A stretch of 64,000 nucleotides of DNA from Actinobacillus equuli (GCF_900636745.1 NZ_LR134310.1:992001-1056000), one strand, 5' to 3'. Counted from the stretch's first letter, positions 26,331 to 36,675 are shown. The notes: a model not told the origin generated them from the letters alone. Made by a program: numbers and translations.

Positions 26331-27776
26331 TTAAAGACCTTTTAATCTTTGATAAATTTCAGCAAATTTTGACCGCTTGTCTTGGTATTCGGCAAACTTA
26401 CTGCAATTCGGCTGGTAAACCGCTTCAAGCGGTAACGGCTGACAGAAATTAGCAATATCTTCATTCGGATTTAAGGCAATCTGTGCTAGTTTCGCTGCCC
26501 CTAAAGCCGGGCCGACATCACCACCAGTACGATATTCAAAGGTTCTTCCGGTAATATCCGCCAATAATTGTCGCCAATAAGCACTTTTCGCTCCACCACC
26601 GATCAGAGCGATATTATCCGCCTTCACACCGGTTTCGTGTAACACATCAATACCGTCCGCTAATGCAAAACTGACCCCTTCCACCGCAGCTCTTGCCATG
26701 GTAATCGGGTTATCGTTATGAGTTAAGCCCCAAAACACGCCTTTGGCATAAGGGTCGTTATGCGGCGTACGTTCGCCGGATAAATAAGGTAGGAAAATCG
26801 CATCGCTCGCTTGGCTGCAGTTTTCGACTTGTTGGAATAGCGTTTTAATATCACTAATACCGGTAACTTTTTGGGCAAAATCGACCGCTGATGCGGCACT
26901 GAGCATGACCGACATCAAATGCCAGCGATCCGGTAACGCGTGGCAGAAACTGTGTACCGCTTTTTGCGGATTGGCACTAAATTTATCGGTTACGACAAAA
27001 TACACCCCTGACGTACCGAGCGATAACATCGCTTGTCCGGCTTGGTAAAGCCCGATACCGATTGCACCGGCGGCATTATCGCCACCCCCGGCAATTACCG
27101 GAACGGTATTTAACTTCCAGTTTTTTGCCAATTCAGGGCGTAAATAACCGGTAATTTGGTTGCCTTCAAACAGTTTAGGCATATTATTAACATCAAGTCC
27201 GCAAGCATTTAATAACGCCTGATTCCACTCTCTTTTACCGACATCCAGCCACATTGTGCCGGAGGCATCCGACATATCGGAAGCATATTCACCGGTCATA
27301 CGTAAACGTAAATAATCTTTCGGCAGTAAGACTTTATCCACTTGTTCGGCGATTTGTGGCTGATGTTTATCTACCCATTTTAATTTCGGTGCGGTAAAGC
27401 CCGGCATCATCAGATTACCGGTAATTTCACGGCTATTCGGCACTAATGATTCCAATTCGGCACATTCCACAAAGCTACGCCCGTCATTCCACAAAATTGC
27501 CGGACTCAATACTTGATCATGTTTATCCAATAAAGTCGCACCGTGCATTTGGCCGGTTAAGCCGATCGCTTTCACAGCAGTTAAATCTTGCTGTTGTGCC
27601 AAAGCGAGCATAGCTAAATTGGTTGCGTGCCACCAGTCTTCCGGATTTTGTTCCGACCAAAGCGGATGAGGACGAGAAATAGGTAAAGATTGATGGGTGG
27701 TTGCGATGATTTCTTGAGATTCATTGAGTAAAACGACTTTAACGCCTGATGTGCCTAAATCAATTCCGATATACAT
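26331..27776 (-). CDS. xylB: Xylulokinase
   Basis: 481 aa FGGY-family sugar kinase that phosphorylates D-xylulose to xylulose 5-phosphate, feeding the pentose phosphate pathway. The N-terminal MYIGIDLGTSGVKVVLL is the phosphate-binding loop, the catalytic-base region is WNDGRS...(residues ~90) and GGGDNAAGAIGIG (Asp in GGGDN), and the C-terminal GGGAKSAYWRQLLADITG is a kinase signature. It lies downstream of xylA on the same strand across a 173-base spacer that contains a palindromic repeat. An uptake signal sits in its last codons (26372-26380). Confidence 0.96.
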   Translation of the reverse strand: MYIGIDLGTSGVKVVLLNESQEIIATTHQSLPISRPHPLWSEQNPEDWWHATNLAMLALAQQQDLTAVKAIGLTGQMHGATLLDKHDQVLSPAILWNDGRSFVECAELESLVPNSREITGNLMMPGFTAPKLKWVDKHQPQIAEQVDKVLLPKDYLRLRMTGEYASDMSDASGTMWLDVGKREWNQALLNACGLDVNNMPKLFEGNQITGYLRPELAKNWKLNTVPVIAGGGDNAAGAIGIGLYQAGQAMLSLGTSGVYFVVTDKFSANPQKAVHSFCHALPDRWHLMSVMLSAASAVDFAQKVTGISDIKTLFQQVENCSQASDAIFLPYLSGERTPHNDPYAKGVFWGLTHNDNPITMARAAVEGVSFALADGIDVLHETGVKADNIALIGGGAKSAYWRQLLADITGRTFEYRTGGDVGPALGAAKLAQIALNPNEDIANFCQPLPLEAVYQPNCSKFAEYQDKRSKFAEIYQRLKGL

Positions 27777-27796
27777 AAAGCCTCCTGATACCTTCT

Positions 27797-27941
27797 TACT
27801 CTCTCCCGCTTGCGGGAGAGAGACAGTCGAAGGATTCGTTCAGAATCTGCAGACAGAGAGAGGGAAAAGATGTTAATTTCCCCTCTCCCTCCAAAAATCC
27901 TACAGATTTTCTCCTCCCTCTCCCGTAAAGGGAGAGGGTAA
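27797..27941. repeat. Palindromic intergenic repeat, copy B (xylA-xylB spacer)
   Basis: Two hairpin modules: CTCTCTCCCGCTTGCGGGAG with AGAG (about 27800-27823) and an inner AGATTCTGAACG/CGTTCAGAATC-like stem ending in GAGAGAGGG, then CCCCTCTCCC with an inner AAATC/GATTT stem and CCCTCTCCCGTAAAGGGAGA closing near 27938. The arms match copy A at 23911-24093, while the inner stems differ. Because it lies within an operon, it may affect mRNA stability between xylA and xylB. Confidence 0.75.
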
Positions 27942-27949
27942 GCTCTGAA

Positions 27950-29269
27950 TTAACGATAAATATAATTATTCACTAAATTTTCTAAGTATTCTTGCTGACC
28001 TGAAACCGGTTTCGGATCAAGTGCTTTGCTTTCAACGATTTTCGCTAAATCTTCAAGGCTTGCTTTACCGGCAAGAATTTGCTGACCTAAATCACCGTTC
28101 CAGCCTGCGTAACGTTGATCAACGATACCTTGTAAGGTTTGGTCTTCAATCATTTTCGCCGCACGTTTTAATGAAAGCGCAAGTACGTCAATCGCACCGA
28201 TATGACCGTGGAATAAATCATACGGATCTGTACTTTGACGGCGGATTTTCGCATCAAAGTTGAAGCCACCTGTAGTAAAGCCACCTGCTTTTAAGATTTC
28301 ATACATCACAAGCGTATTTTCTTCCACGCTATTCGGGAATTGGTCGGTATCCCAACCTAATTGCGGATCACCACGGTTAGCATCAATCGAACCGAAGATA
28401 TCTAATGCTGCCGCAGTTGCAATTTCGTGTTGGAAAGTATGACCGGCTAAAGTTGCGTGGTTTGCTTCAATATTTACTTTGATTTCTTTTTCTAAACCGA
28501 ATTGTTTTAAGAAGCCGTAAACGGTTGCTACGTCATAGTCATATTGGTGTTTAGTCGGTTCTTGCGGTTTCGGCTCAATTAATAATGTACCGTTAAAGCC
28601 GATTTTATGTTTATGTTCCACTACCATTTGCATAAAGCGACCGATTTGTTCACGTTCACGTTTTAAATCGGTATTTAATAAAGTTTCATAACCTTCACGA
28701 CCGCCCCATAACACATAGTTCTCACCGCCTAAGCGTTTAGTTGCATTCATCGCATTGAATACTTGCGATGCCGCCCAAGAGAACACTTCCGGATTCGGAT
28801 TGGTTGATGCGCCAGACATATAACGAGGGTTAGTAAAGCAGTTTGCCGTACCCCATAATAATTTCACACCGGTTTCCGCTTGCTTTTTCTCAAGAATGTC
28901 TACGATAGTATGGAAATTATGTACGTATTCTTTATATGAATTGCCTTCCGGTGCAATATCTACATCGTGGAAGCAGTAGTAAGGAATCCCTAATTTTTGG
29001 AAGAATTCAAAGGCGATTTCCGCTTTTTGTTTTGCACCTTCGAGTAAATCGCCCGTTTTTTGCCAACTACGATCTAAAGAGCCTACGCCGAACATATCAT
29101 TCCCCGTCCAACAGAAAGTATGCCAATAACACACTGCTAAACGTAAATGTTCCGCCATCGTTTTGCCTAAAATCACTTCGTTCGGATTGTAATGTTTAAA
29201 AGCAAAAGGATTGGTTGAGTTAGCACCTTCATATTTTACTTTTTCAATTTTATCGAAATAGTTAGACAT
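27950..29269 (-). CDS. xylA: Xylose isomerase
   Basis: 439 aa, group II xylose isomerase (E. coli 440) converting D-xylose to D-xylulose with two divalent metals. Conserved segments: LLWGTANCF with the catalytic His region [10 protein letters not shown] (near residue 100), [28 protein letters not shown] (metal site 1) and [19 protein letters not shown] (metal site 2). The first gene of the leftward xylAB unit, divergent from xylFGH, with an inverted XylR-like box upstream. Confidence 0.98.
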   Translation of the reverse strand: MSNYFDKIEKVKYEGANSTNPFAFKHYNPNEVILGKTMAEHLRLAVCYWHTFCWTGNDMFGVGSLDRSWQKTGDLLEGAKQKAEIAFEFFQKLGIPYYCFHDVDIAPEGNSYKEYVHNFHTIVDILEKKQAETGVKLLWGTANCFTNPRYMSGASTNPNPEVFSWAASQVFNAMNATKRLGGENYVLWGGREGYETLLNTDLKREREQIGRFMQMVVEHKHKIGFNGTLLIEPKPQEPTKHQYDYDVATVYGFLKQFGLEKEIKVNIEANHATLAGHTFQHEIATAAALDIFGSIDANRGDPQLGWDTDQFPNSVEENTLVMYEILKAGGFTTGGFNFDAKIRRQSTDPYDLFHGHIGAIDVLALSLKRAAKMIEDQTLQGIVDQRYAGWNGDLGQQILAGKASLEDLAKIVESKALDPKPVSGQQEYLENLVNNYIYR

Positions 29270-29339
29270 AATTAATTCTCCTATGAATCAATGGATTTTG
29301 AAAACGAGAGCATAATGATGAAAATTAAAAAGCGGTTCA

Positions 29340-29359
29340 ATTACGTTATTTTGTTTTGC
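29340..29359 (-). promoter_or_regulatory. Putative XylR box facing xylA
   Basis: ATTACGTTATTTTGTTTTGC matches the reverse complement of the box at 29393-29412 at 15 of 20 positions, so it is oriented toward xylA. It lies about 70 bases before the xylA start. E. coli XylR also binds inverted sites between xylA and xylF. Confidence 0.6.
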
Positions 29360-29378
29360 TATTTTGATAATTGGTTAT

Positions 29379-29394
29379 TGTGGCGGCGATCACA
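29379..29394 (+). promoter_or_regulatory. CRP site in the xylA-xylF intergenic region
   Basis: TGTGGCGGCGATCACA agrees with TGTGA-N6-TCACA at 9 of 10 core positions. It lies between the two putative XylR boxes, allowing cAMP-CRP to activate both directions. Confidence 0.8.
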
Positions 29395-29433
29395 AAAGCG
29401 AAAAAACGTAATGACATTATGAAATCTGATAAT
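29393..29433 (+). promoter_or_regulatory. Putative XylR box and -10 of the xylFGH promoter
   Basis: CAAAAGCGAAAAAACGTAAT (29393-29412) is identical at all 20 bases to 33382-33401. A GATAAT -10 element (29428-29433) follows with a 15-base gap in both copies. The box therefore sits over the -35 region, as expected for an activator like XylR. Confidence 0.75.
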
Positions 29434-29515
29434 TGCACCTTATTTGAAATCTAAGCAAACTGCGCACGAAGCAATACCGCTTATTTTTTATGCTTAAACC
29501 AATCAGAGGTGTTCT

Positions 29516-30520
29516 ATGAAACTTAAATCTAAGTTATTAGCAGTAGCCGCAGCAACCTTATTAGCTTTAGGTCAAACCGCCATTGCCAAAGATCTAAAAA
29601 TTGGTATGTCTATTGACGATCTTCGTTTAGAGCGTTGGCAAAAAGACCGAGATATCTTTGTAAAAAAAGCGGAATCATTGGGTGCAAAAGTGTTTGTGCA
29701 ATCCGCAAATGGTGATGCAACCGCACAAATTTCTCAAATTGAGAATATGTTAAATAAAGATATTGATGTATTAGTGATTATTCCGTTTAACGGTGAAGTG
29801 CTTTCTAACGTTATTTCCGAAGCAAAAAAAGAAGGCGTAAAAGTATTAGCTTACGACCGCTTAATTAATAATGCGGATATTGATTTCTATGTATCCTTCG
29901 ATAATGAAAAAGTAGGCGAATTACAAGCACAAAGTATTATTGAGAAAAAACCGGAAGGTAATTATTTCTTAATGGGTGGTTCTCCGGTAGATAACAATGC
30001 GAAATTGTTCCGTAAAGGTCAAATGAAAGTTCTACAACCGCATATTGATAGTGGCAAAATCAAAGTAGTGGGAGACCAATGGGTAGATTCATGGCTTGCG
30101 GAAAAAGCCTTACAAATTATGGAAAATGCTTTAACTGCTAACAAAAACAACATTGATGCAGTGGTTGCTTCCAATGATGCAACGGCAGGTGGTGCAATCC
30201 AAGCACTTAGCGCGCAAGGTCTGGCTGGTAAAGTAGCGATTTCCGGTCAAGATGCAGACATCGCAGGGATCAAGCGTATTATTGACGGTTCACAAACAAT
30301 GACCGTATATAAACCGATTACAAACCTTGCTGATAAAGCCGCAGAACTTTCCGTTGCTTTAGGTAAAGACGAGAAGGTGGAATCAAATTCAACCCTAAAT
30401 AATGGCGTAAAAGATGTACCGGCTTACTTATTAGAACCTGTTGTGGTAACCAAGGAGAATATTGATACCACTGTGATTAAAGATGGCTTCCACACTAAAG
30501 AAGCAGTATATGGTAAATAA
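29516..30520 (+). CDS. xylF: D-xylose ABC transporter, periplasmic binding protein
   Basis: 334 aa (E. coli 330) with a cleaved signal peptide ending AIA/KDLKIG near residue 24. This is a type I periplasmic sugar-binding protein: KIGMSIDDLRLERWQKDRD at the start of the mature part and ANGDATAQISQIENM and VASNDATAGGAIQAL in the two lobes are XylF hallmarks. First gene of xylFGH; a strong hairpin in the gap to xylG would give the usual excess of binding protein over membrane parts. Confidence 0.96.
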   Translation: MKLKSKLLAVAAATLLALGQTAIAKDLKIGMSIDDLRLERWQKDRDIFVKKAESLGAKVFVQSANGDATAQISQIENMLNKDIDVLVIIPFNGEVLSNVISEAKKEGVKVLAYDRLINNADIDFYVSFDNEKVGELQAQSIIEKKPEGNYFLMGGSPVDNNAKLFRKGQMKVLQPHIDSGKIKVVGDQWVDSWLAEKALQIMENALTANKNNIDAVVASNDATAGGAIQALSAQGLAGKVAISGQDADIAGIKRIIDGSQTMTVYKPITNLADKAAELSVALGKDEKVESNSTLNNGVKDVPAYLLEPVVVTKENIDTTVIKDGFHTKEAVYGK

Positions 30521-30535
30521 TTAGCTCTAAAATCC

Positions 30536-30563
30536 TGTGCGGTAGTCATACCGCACATTTTTT
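30536..30563 (+). terminator. Intra-operon terminator between xylF and xylG
   Basis: TGTGCGGTA and TACCGCACA form a 9-bp stem with a GTCA loop followed by six T. It should reduce, not abolish, transcription of xylGH. Confidence 0.85.
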
Positions 30564-30580
30564 AACTAGAGGAAAGGATT

Positions 30581-32095
30581 ATGGCTCAATTATTAGAAAT
30601 GAAAAATATTACCAAGCGGTTTGGTGATGTCGTTGCCCTTAACAATATTTCTATCTCATTAGAATCCGGCGAGGTACTTTCTCTCTGTGGTGAAAACGGT
30701 TCAGGCAAATCGACCCTGATGAAAGTGTTATGCGGTATTTATCCATATGGTGATTATGAAGGTGAGATTTATTTCTCAGGCGAAAAACTCACCGCTAAAA
30801 ATATCAAAGATACCGAAGAAAAAGGCATTTCCATTATCCACCAAGAATTAACTCTCGTGAAAAATATGACCGTGCTTGAAAATATGTTTTTAGGCAACGA
30901 GATGAAAAACTATGGAATAACAAACGATAATGAAATGTACCTGCGTTGTAAGACCTTACTGGAACAGGTACAACTGAATATCGACCCGAACACCAAAGTT
31001 TCCGAGTTAGGTTTAGGTCAACAACAATTAGTTGAAATTGCCAAAGCGTTAAATAAACAAGTGCGCTTATTAATTTTAGACGAACCAACCGCATCTTTAA
31101 CCGAAACAGAAACAGCAATTCTGCTCAATCTTATCAAGGACTTACAAGCACATAATATTGCGTGCGTCTATATTTCGCACAAACTCAATGAAGTCAAAGC
31201 AATTTCAGACAATATCTGTGTGATTCGTGATGGCGAATATATCGGCACTCGCCCGGCAAAAGGTATGAGTGAAGATGACATTATTACCATGATGGTCGGC
31301 CGTGAAATTACTTCACTTTATCCACACGAACCGCACGATATTGGTGAGGAAATTTTACGAGTGGAAAATATCACCGCTTGGCATCCAACCAATACACATA
31401 TAAAACGGGTAGATAATGCTAGTTTTTCACTACGTCGTGGTGAAATCTTAGGTGTTGCCGGCTTAGTCGGTTCAGGCCGAACTGAAATGGCGCAATGTAT
31501 TTTCGGTTCTTATTTAGGTAAATACCAAGGTGATATTTATGTAGAAGGACAAAAAGTCCAAATCAAAAATTGCGCTCAAGCAATTGAGAAAAAGATTGTG
31601 ATGGTGCCGGAAGATCGTAAAAAACACGGGATTGTGCCGATTATGGGCGTCGGTAAAAACATCACATTAGCCGCATTACCGCAGTTCTGTTTCGGCAAAA
31701 AAGTGATTAATGAACCGTTAGAAGAAACCATTATCAACCAATCTATCGCCAAACTTACGGTGAAAACTTCTTCGCCGGAGCTTGCCATAGGGCGTTTAAG
31801 CGGCGGTAACCAACAAAAAGCAATCCTAGCGAAATGCCTGTTGCTCAATCCTAAAATTCTGATTTTAGATGAACCGACCCGAGGCATTGACGTTGGGGCA
31901 AAATACGAAATCTACAAACTCATCAACCAACTTGCCCAACAAGGAATGGCAGTGATTGTTATCTCATCAGAATTACCGGAAGTGCTGGGTATAAGTGATC
32001 GTGTGCTTGTCATGCACCAAGGCAAAATCAAAGCGGATTTAATCAATCATAATTTAACCCAAGAACAAGTGATGGAAGCCGCCCTCAAGGAGTAA
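30581..32095 (+). CDS. xylG: D-xylose ABC transporter, ATP-binding protein
   Basis: 504 aa with two tandem ABC domains, as usual for CUT2 sugar importers. First domain: Walker [10 protein letters not shown] (residues ~38-46), signature [16 protein letters not shown], Walker [12 protein letters not shown]. Second domain: a degenerate Walker A (GLVGSGRTE), signature [15 protein letters not shown] and [19 protein letters not shown]. It energises xylose import with XylH in the membrane. It is separated from xylH by only three bases. Confidence 0.96.
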   Translation: MAQLLEMKNITKRFGDVVALNNISISLESGEVLSLCGENGSGKSTLMKVLCGIYPYGDYEGEIYFSGEKLTAKNIKDTEEKGISIIHQELTLVKNMTVLENMFLGNEMKNYGITNDNEMYLRCKTLLEQVQLNIDPNTKVSELGLGQQQLVEIAKALNKQVRLLILDEPTASLTETETAILLNLIKDLQAHNIACVYISHKLNEVKAISDNICVIRDGEYIGTRPAKGMSEDDIITMMVGREITSLYPHEPHDIGEEILRVENITAWHPTNTHIKRVDNASFSLRRGEILGVAGLVGSGRTEMAQCIFGSYLGKYQGDIYVEGQKVQIKNCAQAIEKKIVMVPEDRKKHGIVPIMGVGKNITLAALPQFCFGKKVINEPLEETIINQSIAKLTVKTSSPELAIGRLSGGNQQKAILAKCLLLNPKILILDEPTRGIDVGAKYEIYKLINQLAQQGMAVIVISSELPEVLGISDRVLVMHQGKIKADLINHNLTQEQVMEAALKE

Positions 32096-32098
32096 CCT

Positions 32099-33226
32099 AT
32101 GAACAAGTTAAAATCAATTAATTTACAAGTTTATATTATGTTGATTGCCATTGTCGTGATTATGGCATTCTTCTCTGTTGCCACTGACGGGGCTTATGTA
32201 AGTGCGAGAAATATCTCTAATTTACTCCGCCAGACTTCTATCACGGGGATTCTCGCTATTGGTATGGTGTTTGTGATTATCTCGGCAGAAATTGATTTAT
32301 CAGTCGGTTCGATGATGGGCTTACTCGGTGGATTTGCCGCAATTACTAATGTTTGGTGGGGCTGGCCACTTTCCGTCACTATCATTGTTACCCTTGTGCT
32401 AGGTTTATTATTAGGCGCGTGGAACGGTTGGTGGGTTGCTTACCAAAAAGTGCCGTCTTTCATTGTCACGCTCGCCGGTATGCTTGCTTTCCGTGGCGTA
32501 CTAATCGGCTTAACCAACGGTACAACCGTTTCACCAATCAGCCAAGATATGACTGTAATTGGTCAAGGTTATCTTTCTGATACGGTGGGGATGATTTTAG
32601 GTACAATCGGTATGTTCCTATTCATCGCTTGGGGCAGTTACCAACGTAAAGCACGTCAAAACCTTAATTTAAATGTGCCGGCCATGGGTAAAGAAACGAT
32701 GAAATACGGCTTGGTAGCAATTGTGGTACTTGGCGCTATTTATCTACTTAACGACTACCGTGGCGTACCATTCCCAGTATTATTACTCGCTTTACTCACG
32801 ATTGCCGGTACATTTATCGCACGCAAGACCGCATTTGGTCGCCATATCTATGCGATTGGCGGCAATATTGATGCTGCCCGTTTATCAGGGATTGCAGTAG
32901 AAAAAGTGAAATTAATGATTTTTGCAATCAACGGATTATTAGTCGGTATCGCCGGTTTGATTTTAAGTTCTCGCTTAGGTGCAGGCGCACCGTCAGCCGG
33001 ACAAAATGCCGAACTTGATGCAATTGCAGCTTGTGTTATCGGCGGTGCAAGTTTAGCCGGTGGTATCGGCTCTATCTATGGTGTGGTGATCGGTGCTTTC
33101 ATTATCGCCTTACTCGACAACGGTATGAGTATGTTAGACGTTCCAACTTTCTGGCAATACATTGTAAAAGGCGCAATCTTATTGCTTGCAGTCTGGGCGG
33201 ATAGTATGAGTAAGAAAAAAGCCTAA
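32099..33226 (+). CDS. xylH: D-xylose ABC transporter, permease
   Basis: 375 aa with about ten membrane helices, family BPD_transp_2. The motif [17 protein letters not shown] near residue 61, [24 protein letters not shown] and [21 protein letters not shown] are typical of CUT2 permeases. It completes XylFGH. It is slightly shorter than E. coli XylH (393). Confidence 0.95.
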   Translation: MNKLKSINLQVYIMLIAIVVIMAFFSVATDGAYVSARNISNLLRQTSITGILAIGMVFVIISAEIDLSVGSMMGLLGGFAAITNVWWGWPLSVTIIVTLVLGLLLGAWNGWWVAYQKVPSFIVTLAGMLAFRGVLIGLTNGTTVSPISQDMTVIGQGYLSDTVGMILGTIGMFLFIAWGSYQRKARQNLNLNVPAMGKETMKYGLVAIVVLGAIYLLNDYRGVPFPVLLLALLTIAGTFIARKTAFGRHIYAIGGNIDAARLSGIAVEKVKLMIFAINGLLVGIAGLILSSRLGAGAPSAGQNAELDAIAACVIGGASLAGGIGSIYGVVIGAFIIALLDNGMSMLDVPTFWQYIVKGAILLLAVWADSMSKKKA

Positions 33227-33300
33227 TTTGGTTACACAACAAGCGGTCAAATTCTTGCAAAATTTTACAGAAATATGGCCGCTTATTATAAGCATTTTTC

Positions 33301-33335
33301 AAAAAGCATATCTCTTTAAAAAGATATGCTTTTTT
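33301..33335 (+). terminator. Rho-independent terminator of xylFGH
   Basis: AAAAAGCATATCT and AGATATGCTTTTT form a 13-bp stem followed by T residues. An uptake-signal pair (33239-33247 and gccgctta near 33287) lies just before it. Confidence 0.9.
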
Positions 33336-33367
33336 ATATCCTATTGATTTCATTATTTTTATTGTTT

Positions 33368-33422
33368 TGTGGCAGAGATCACAAAAGCGAAAAAACGTAA
33401 TAGCATAAAAAAGAATGATAAT
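33368..33422 (+). promoter_or_regulatory. Composite CRP site, putative XylR box and -10 of the symporter-xylosidase operon
   Basis: The CRP site TGTGGCAGAGATCACA (33368-33383) abuts the box CAAAAGCGAAAAAACGTAAT (33382-33401), and GATAAT at 33417-33422 is the -10. The order and all distances are the same as before xylF. This puts the symporter and xylosidase in the same XylR/CRP regulon as xylFGH. Confidence 0.8.
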
Positions 33423-33482
33423 TGAAGTGCGAATTTTTTTACTTGAAAATAAGCTCGTCAATTTAACCAAAAGGAGTTCATT

Positions 33483-34934
33483 ATGAACATGGCAACTGAT
33501 AAAAGTAACGAGTTTGCTAAACTCAGTACCTTTGAGCGTATTGCGTATGGTAGCGGTGATTTAGCACAGAATTTGGTATTTGGTACGGTTGGCGGTTTCT
33601 TACTGACTTACCTTACTACGGTAAACGGTATTTCTGCCGCAGCAGGTGCGACAATCTTCTTAATTGTGAAATGGAGTAATGTGTTTTGGGATCCTTGGGT
33701 TGGGGCATTTATTGATAAAAGCAAACCGACCAATCAAGGTAAATATCGTCCTTATTTACTGAAATTTGGTATCCCGCTTGTTATTTTGGCCTCCTTACTT
33801 TTCTTACCGATTGAATCCGTCCGTGGTTCTGTGATTTACGCTTTCCTTTCTTATTTTGCCACCGCAATGATTTATTCTTTTGTGAATATTCCTTATGGCT
33901 CGCTTTCCGCATCTTTAACCCGTGATACGGAAGAAATCGCTAAACTCACCACAACCCGTATGACCATGGCAAATATTGCCAATTTACTGGTTTATACCTT
34001 GTTCCCTCTTTTTGTCCAATTACTTGCCCCTCATGCAGAACTTAAAAATACCGGCTTTTTCGGTATCGAGTTGCAATTAGGCGATTATATGTCGGCAGCA
34101 GCGGGGCCGGCGTGGTTTAAAGTCTATGCGGTTTATATGGTGGTTGGCTTTGCGGCATTAATATTCTCTTATGCGGGGATTAAAGAGCGCATTATTCCAA
34201 CCGAAGAAGAAACCCAAAAAGTAAAATATTCCGACCTTATCATCGAATTAAAACGCAATCGTCCGCTACAAATTCTTGGTCTATTCTTTTTAATCGGTTT
34301 TACCTTTATGTTTTTCGGAAATACCGTGTGGCCGTTCTACTTAAAATATAACATTGGTCATTCCGAATGGATTGCTTCTATCGGGTTATTAGGTTCAATT
34401 CCGGGTATTTTCCTGGTGTTCTTATGGCCTAAATTACGCCGTAGCATCGGTAAAAAGAATTTCTTCCACTTATTTCTCGGTATTTTCGTATTAGGACAAC
34501 TCTGCTTATGGGTATGGCAATTTGACGCTTTCAAAGATTCGCCGACTCTTGGTTATATCGGTCGTTTCTTACAACAATGGGGCTTAACTTCTGCAACCGG
34601 TTTTATGTGGGCGTTAGTGCCTGAAGTGATTACCTTTGGTGAATTCAAATCGAAAAAACGTGTTGCTGGCATTATCAATGCGTTAATGGGCTTGTTCTTC
34701 AAAATCGGCTTGGCGTTAGGCGGTATTATCCCCGGTTACATTAATGCGGTTTATGGCTTTGACGGCACATTAGCCGCACAAACCGGCGATGCGTTAGCCG
34801 GTATTAATATTTCAATGATTTGGGCGCCGATTGTATTAGCGATTGTCGCGAGTATCGTGATGAGTCGTTACCCGCTCAGTGATACCGATATTGATCACAT
34901 CAATGAAAAAATCACCGCCTATTCAAAAAAATGA
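33483..34934 (+). CDS. GPH-family cation:pentoside symporter (xyloside transporter)
   Basis: 483 aa with about twelve membrane helices. The start LSTFERIAYGSGDLAQNLVFG and the motif DPWVGAFIDKSKP(T)xxGKYRPYLL (residues ~74-95) are classical for glycoside-pentoside-hexuronide:cation symporters such as XynP/YicJ. It overlaps the xylosidase ORF region and shares its promoter, so it most likely imports xylobiose or other beta-xylosides. The exact substrate is inferred. ATG at 33483 has AAAGGAG upstream; a second ATG at 33489 is also possible. Confidence 0.88.
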   Translation: MNMATDKSNEFAKLSTFERIAYGSGDLAQNLVFGTVGGFLLTYLTTVNGISAAAGATIFLIVKWSNVFWDPWVGAFIDKSKPTNQGKYRPYLLKFGIPLVILASLLFLPIESVRGSVIYAFLSYFATAMIYSFVNIPYGSLSASLTRDTEEIAKLTTTRMTMANIANLLVYTLFPLFVQLLAPHAELKNTGFFGIELQLGDYMSAAAGPAWFKVYAVYMVVGFAALIFSYAGIKERIIPTEEETQKVKYSDLIIELKRNRPLQILGLFFLIGFTFMFFGNTVWPFYLKYNIGHSEWIASIGLLGSIPGIFLVFLWPKLRRSIGKKNFFHLFLGIFVLGQLCLWVWQFDAFKDSPTLGYIGRFLQQWGLTSATGFMWALVPEVITFGEFKSKKRVAGIINALMGLFFKIGLALGGIIPGYINAVYGFDGTLAAQTGDALAGINISMIWAPIVLAIVASIVMSRYPLSDTDIDHINEKITAYSKK

Positions 34935-34951
34935 TTTCACAGGAGTTTATT

Positions 34952-36640
34952 ATGCAAATTCAAAATCCAATTTTACCGGGCTTTAACCCGGATCCGTCAA
35001 TTGTTCGAGTAGCAGACACTTACTATATTGCCACTTCAACTTTTGAATGGTTCCCCGGTGTGCGAATTCACGCTTCGAAAGATCTTGTACACTGGAACTT
35101 AGTCAAAAATGTGCTAGATACGACAACCTTGCTGGATATGAAAGGCAATCCATCTTCGGGTGGTATTTGGGCGCCTGATCTCTCCTATGCCGACGGGCAA
35201 TTCTGGTTAGTTTATACCGATGTGAAAGTGGTGGACGGCGCTTTCAAAGACATGACCAATTACTTAACGACTGCGAAAGAGATTCAAGGTCCATGGTCTA
35301 CGCCGATTAAGCTCAATGGAGTCGGTTTCGATGCCTCACTGTTCCACGACGATGACGGCAAAAAATACCTCGTGCAACAAACTTGGGATCATCGTGAATA
35401 TCATCATCCGTTTGATGGCATTACCTTAACGGAAGTTGATGTCAACACGATGAGACTCAAACCGGAAACACAGCGCACTATTTTTGAAGGCACGGAAGTG
35501 AAATTGGTTGAAGGTCCGCATATTTATAAAATCAATGGCGAATATTATCTGTTTGCCGCAGAAGGCGGTACGGTCTTTACTCACCAAGAAGTGGTCGCTC
35601 GCTCGAAAACGCTTGATGCATATTCTTTCCAACTTGCGCCGAATACGCCGTTTATTACCAACTTTGATACGCCGAATTCTTATCTACAAAAACAAGGGCA
35701 TGGTTCTTTGGTACAAACACCAAGCGGTGAATGGTATTACGCTTCATTAACCGCACGTCCGTGGAATCACGCGACTGAATCGGCAACCGATCCTCGTGGT
35801 TGGTCGACATTAGGGCGTGAAACCTCAATTCAAAAAGTTGAATTTGATCAAGACGGCTGGCCTTATATTGTCGGTGGACACGGCGGACGTACCTTTGTCG
35901 AAGCGCCGAAAGATGCGATTTTTACCGAAGCACCGGCAGATCACTCACAACACGATGAATTTGATCGCCCAACACTGGATATGAATTGGAATACCTTACG
36001 TGTTCCGTTTAGCCCTCAAATGGGAGAAGTGGGCAATGGCTCATTAAAACTTATTGGACGTGGCTCACTTGCCAATACGCACGATTTATCGCTAATCGCT
36101 CGCCGTTGGCAAGCCTTCTATTTTGATGCGGAAACTAAAGTGAAATTCACGCCGTTTTCCTATCAATCTATGGCAGGTTTAACTAACTATTACAACCATT
36201 CACATTGGTCTTGGATTTTCATCACCAAAAACGACCAAGGTCAGCAAGTGATTGAAGTGGCGGAAAACAAAGGTGGCGCACGTAATGGACAATATACTTC
36301 GTATCTGAAAGATAATGCGATTGTGATTCCGGACGGTACGGAATACGTCTGGTTTAAAACCAAAGTACGTAAAGAATCCTATACCTACGAATATTCATTT
36401 GATGGCAAACAATGGCATAGCATTCCAGTAGTGTTAGACGCTGCCGTATTATCGGATGATTACGTGTTGCGTAGCTACGGCGGCTTTTTCACCGGGGCTT
36501 TTGTCGGCTTAGCTGCGGTTGATTATTCAGGTTATGAATCCACCGCTGAATTTAGTTACTTTGACTATAAAGAACTGGGCGACAAACAACTTGCTGACGG
36601 CTCGTTCTCTTGGCAAAAATCCGAAAGCCGTTTCGGCTAG
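34952..36640 (+). CDS. xynB: Beta-xylosidase, glycoside hydrolase family 43
   Basis: 562 aa from the ATG at 34952, preceded by CAGGAG; an in-frame ATG at 34931 overlaps the symporter stop and has no clear ribosome site. The N-terminal five-bladed propeller begins NPILPGFNPDPSIVRV with the catalytic base Asp, followed by YYIATSTFEWFPGV and GIWAPDLSYADGQFWLVYTD. Glu of EGPHIYKINGEYYLF is the likely acid. The C-terminal half is the GH43 beta-sandwich. No signal peptide, so it acts in the cytoplasm on imported xylosides, releasing xylose for XylA. The inducer link to XylR is inferred from the shared promoter. Confidence 0.94.
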   Translation: MQIQNPILPGFNPDPSIVRVADTYYIATSTFEWFPGVRIHASKDLVHWNLVKNVLDTTTLLDMKGNPSSGGIWAPDLSYADGQFWLVYTDVKVVDGAFKDMTNYLTTAKEIQGPWSTPIKLNGVGFDASLFHDDDGKKYLVQQTWDHREYHHPFDGITLTEVDVNTMRLKPETQRTIFEGTEVKLVEGPHIYKINGEYYLFAAEGGTVFTHQEVVARSKTLDAYSFQLAPNTPFITNFDTPNSYLQKQGHGSLVQTPSGEWYYASLTARPWNHATESATDPRGWSTLGRETSIQKVEFDQDGWPYIVGGHGGRTFVEAPKDAIFTEAPADHSQHDEFDRPTLDMNWNTLRVPFSPQMGEVGNGSLKLIGRGSLANTHDLSLIARRWQAFYFDAETKVKFTPFSYQSMAGLTNYYNHSHWSWIFITKNDQGQQVIEVAENKGGARNGQYTSYLKDNAIVIPDGTEYVWFKTKVRKESYTYEYSFDGKQWHSIPVVLDAAVLSDDYVLRSYGGFFTGAFVGLAAVDYSGYESTAEFSYFDYKELGDKQLADGSFSWQKSESRFG

Positions 36641-36675
36641 TCTTTTATGCCGCCCAAGCGGTGGCTCATCTTCTC

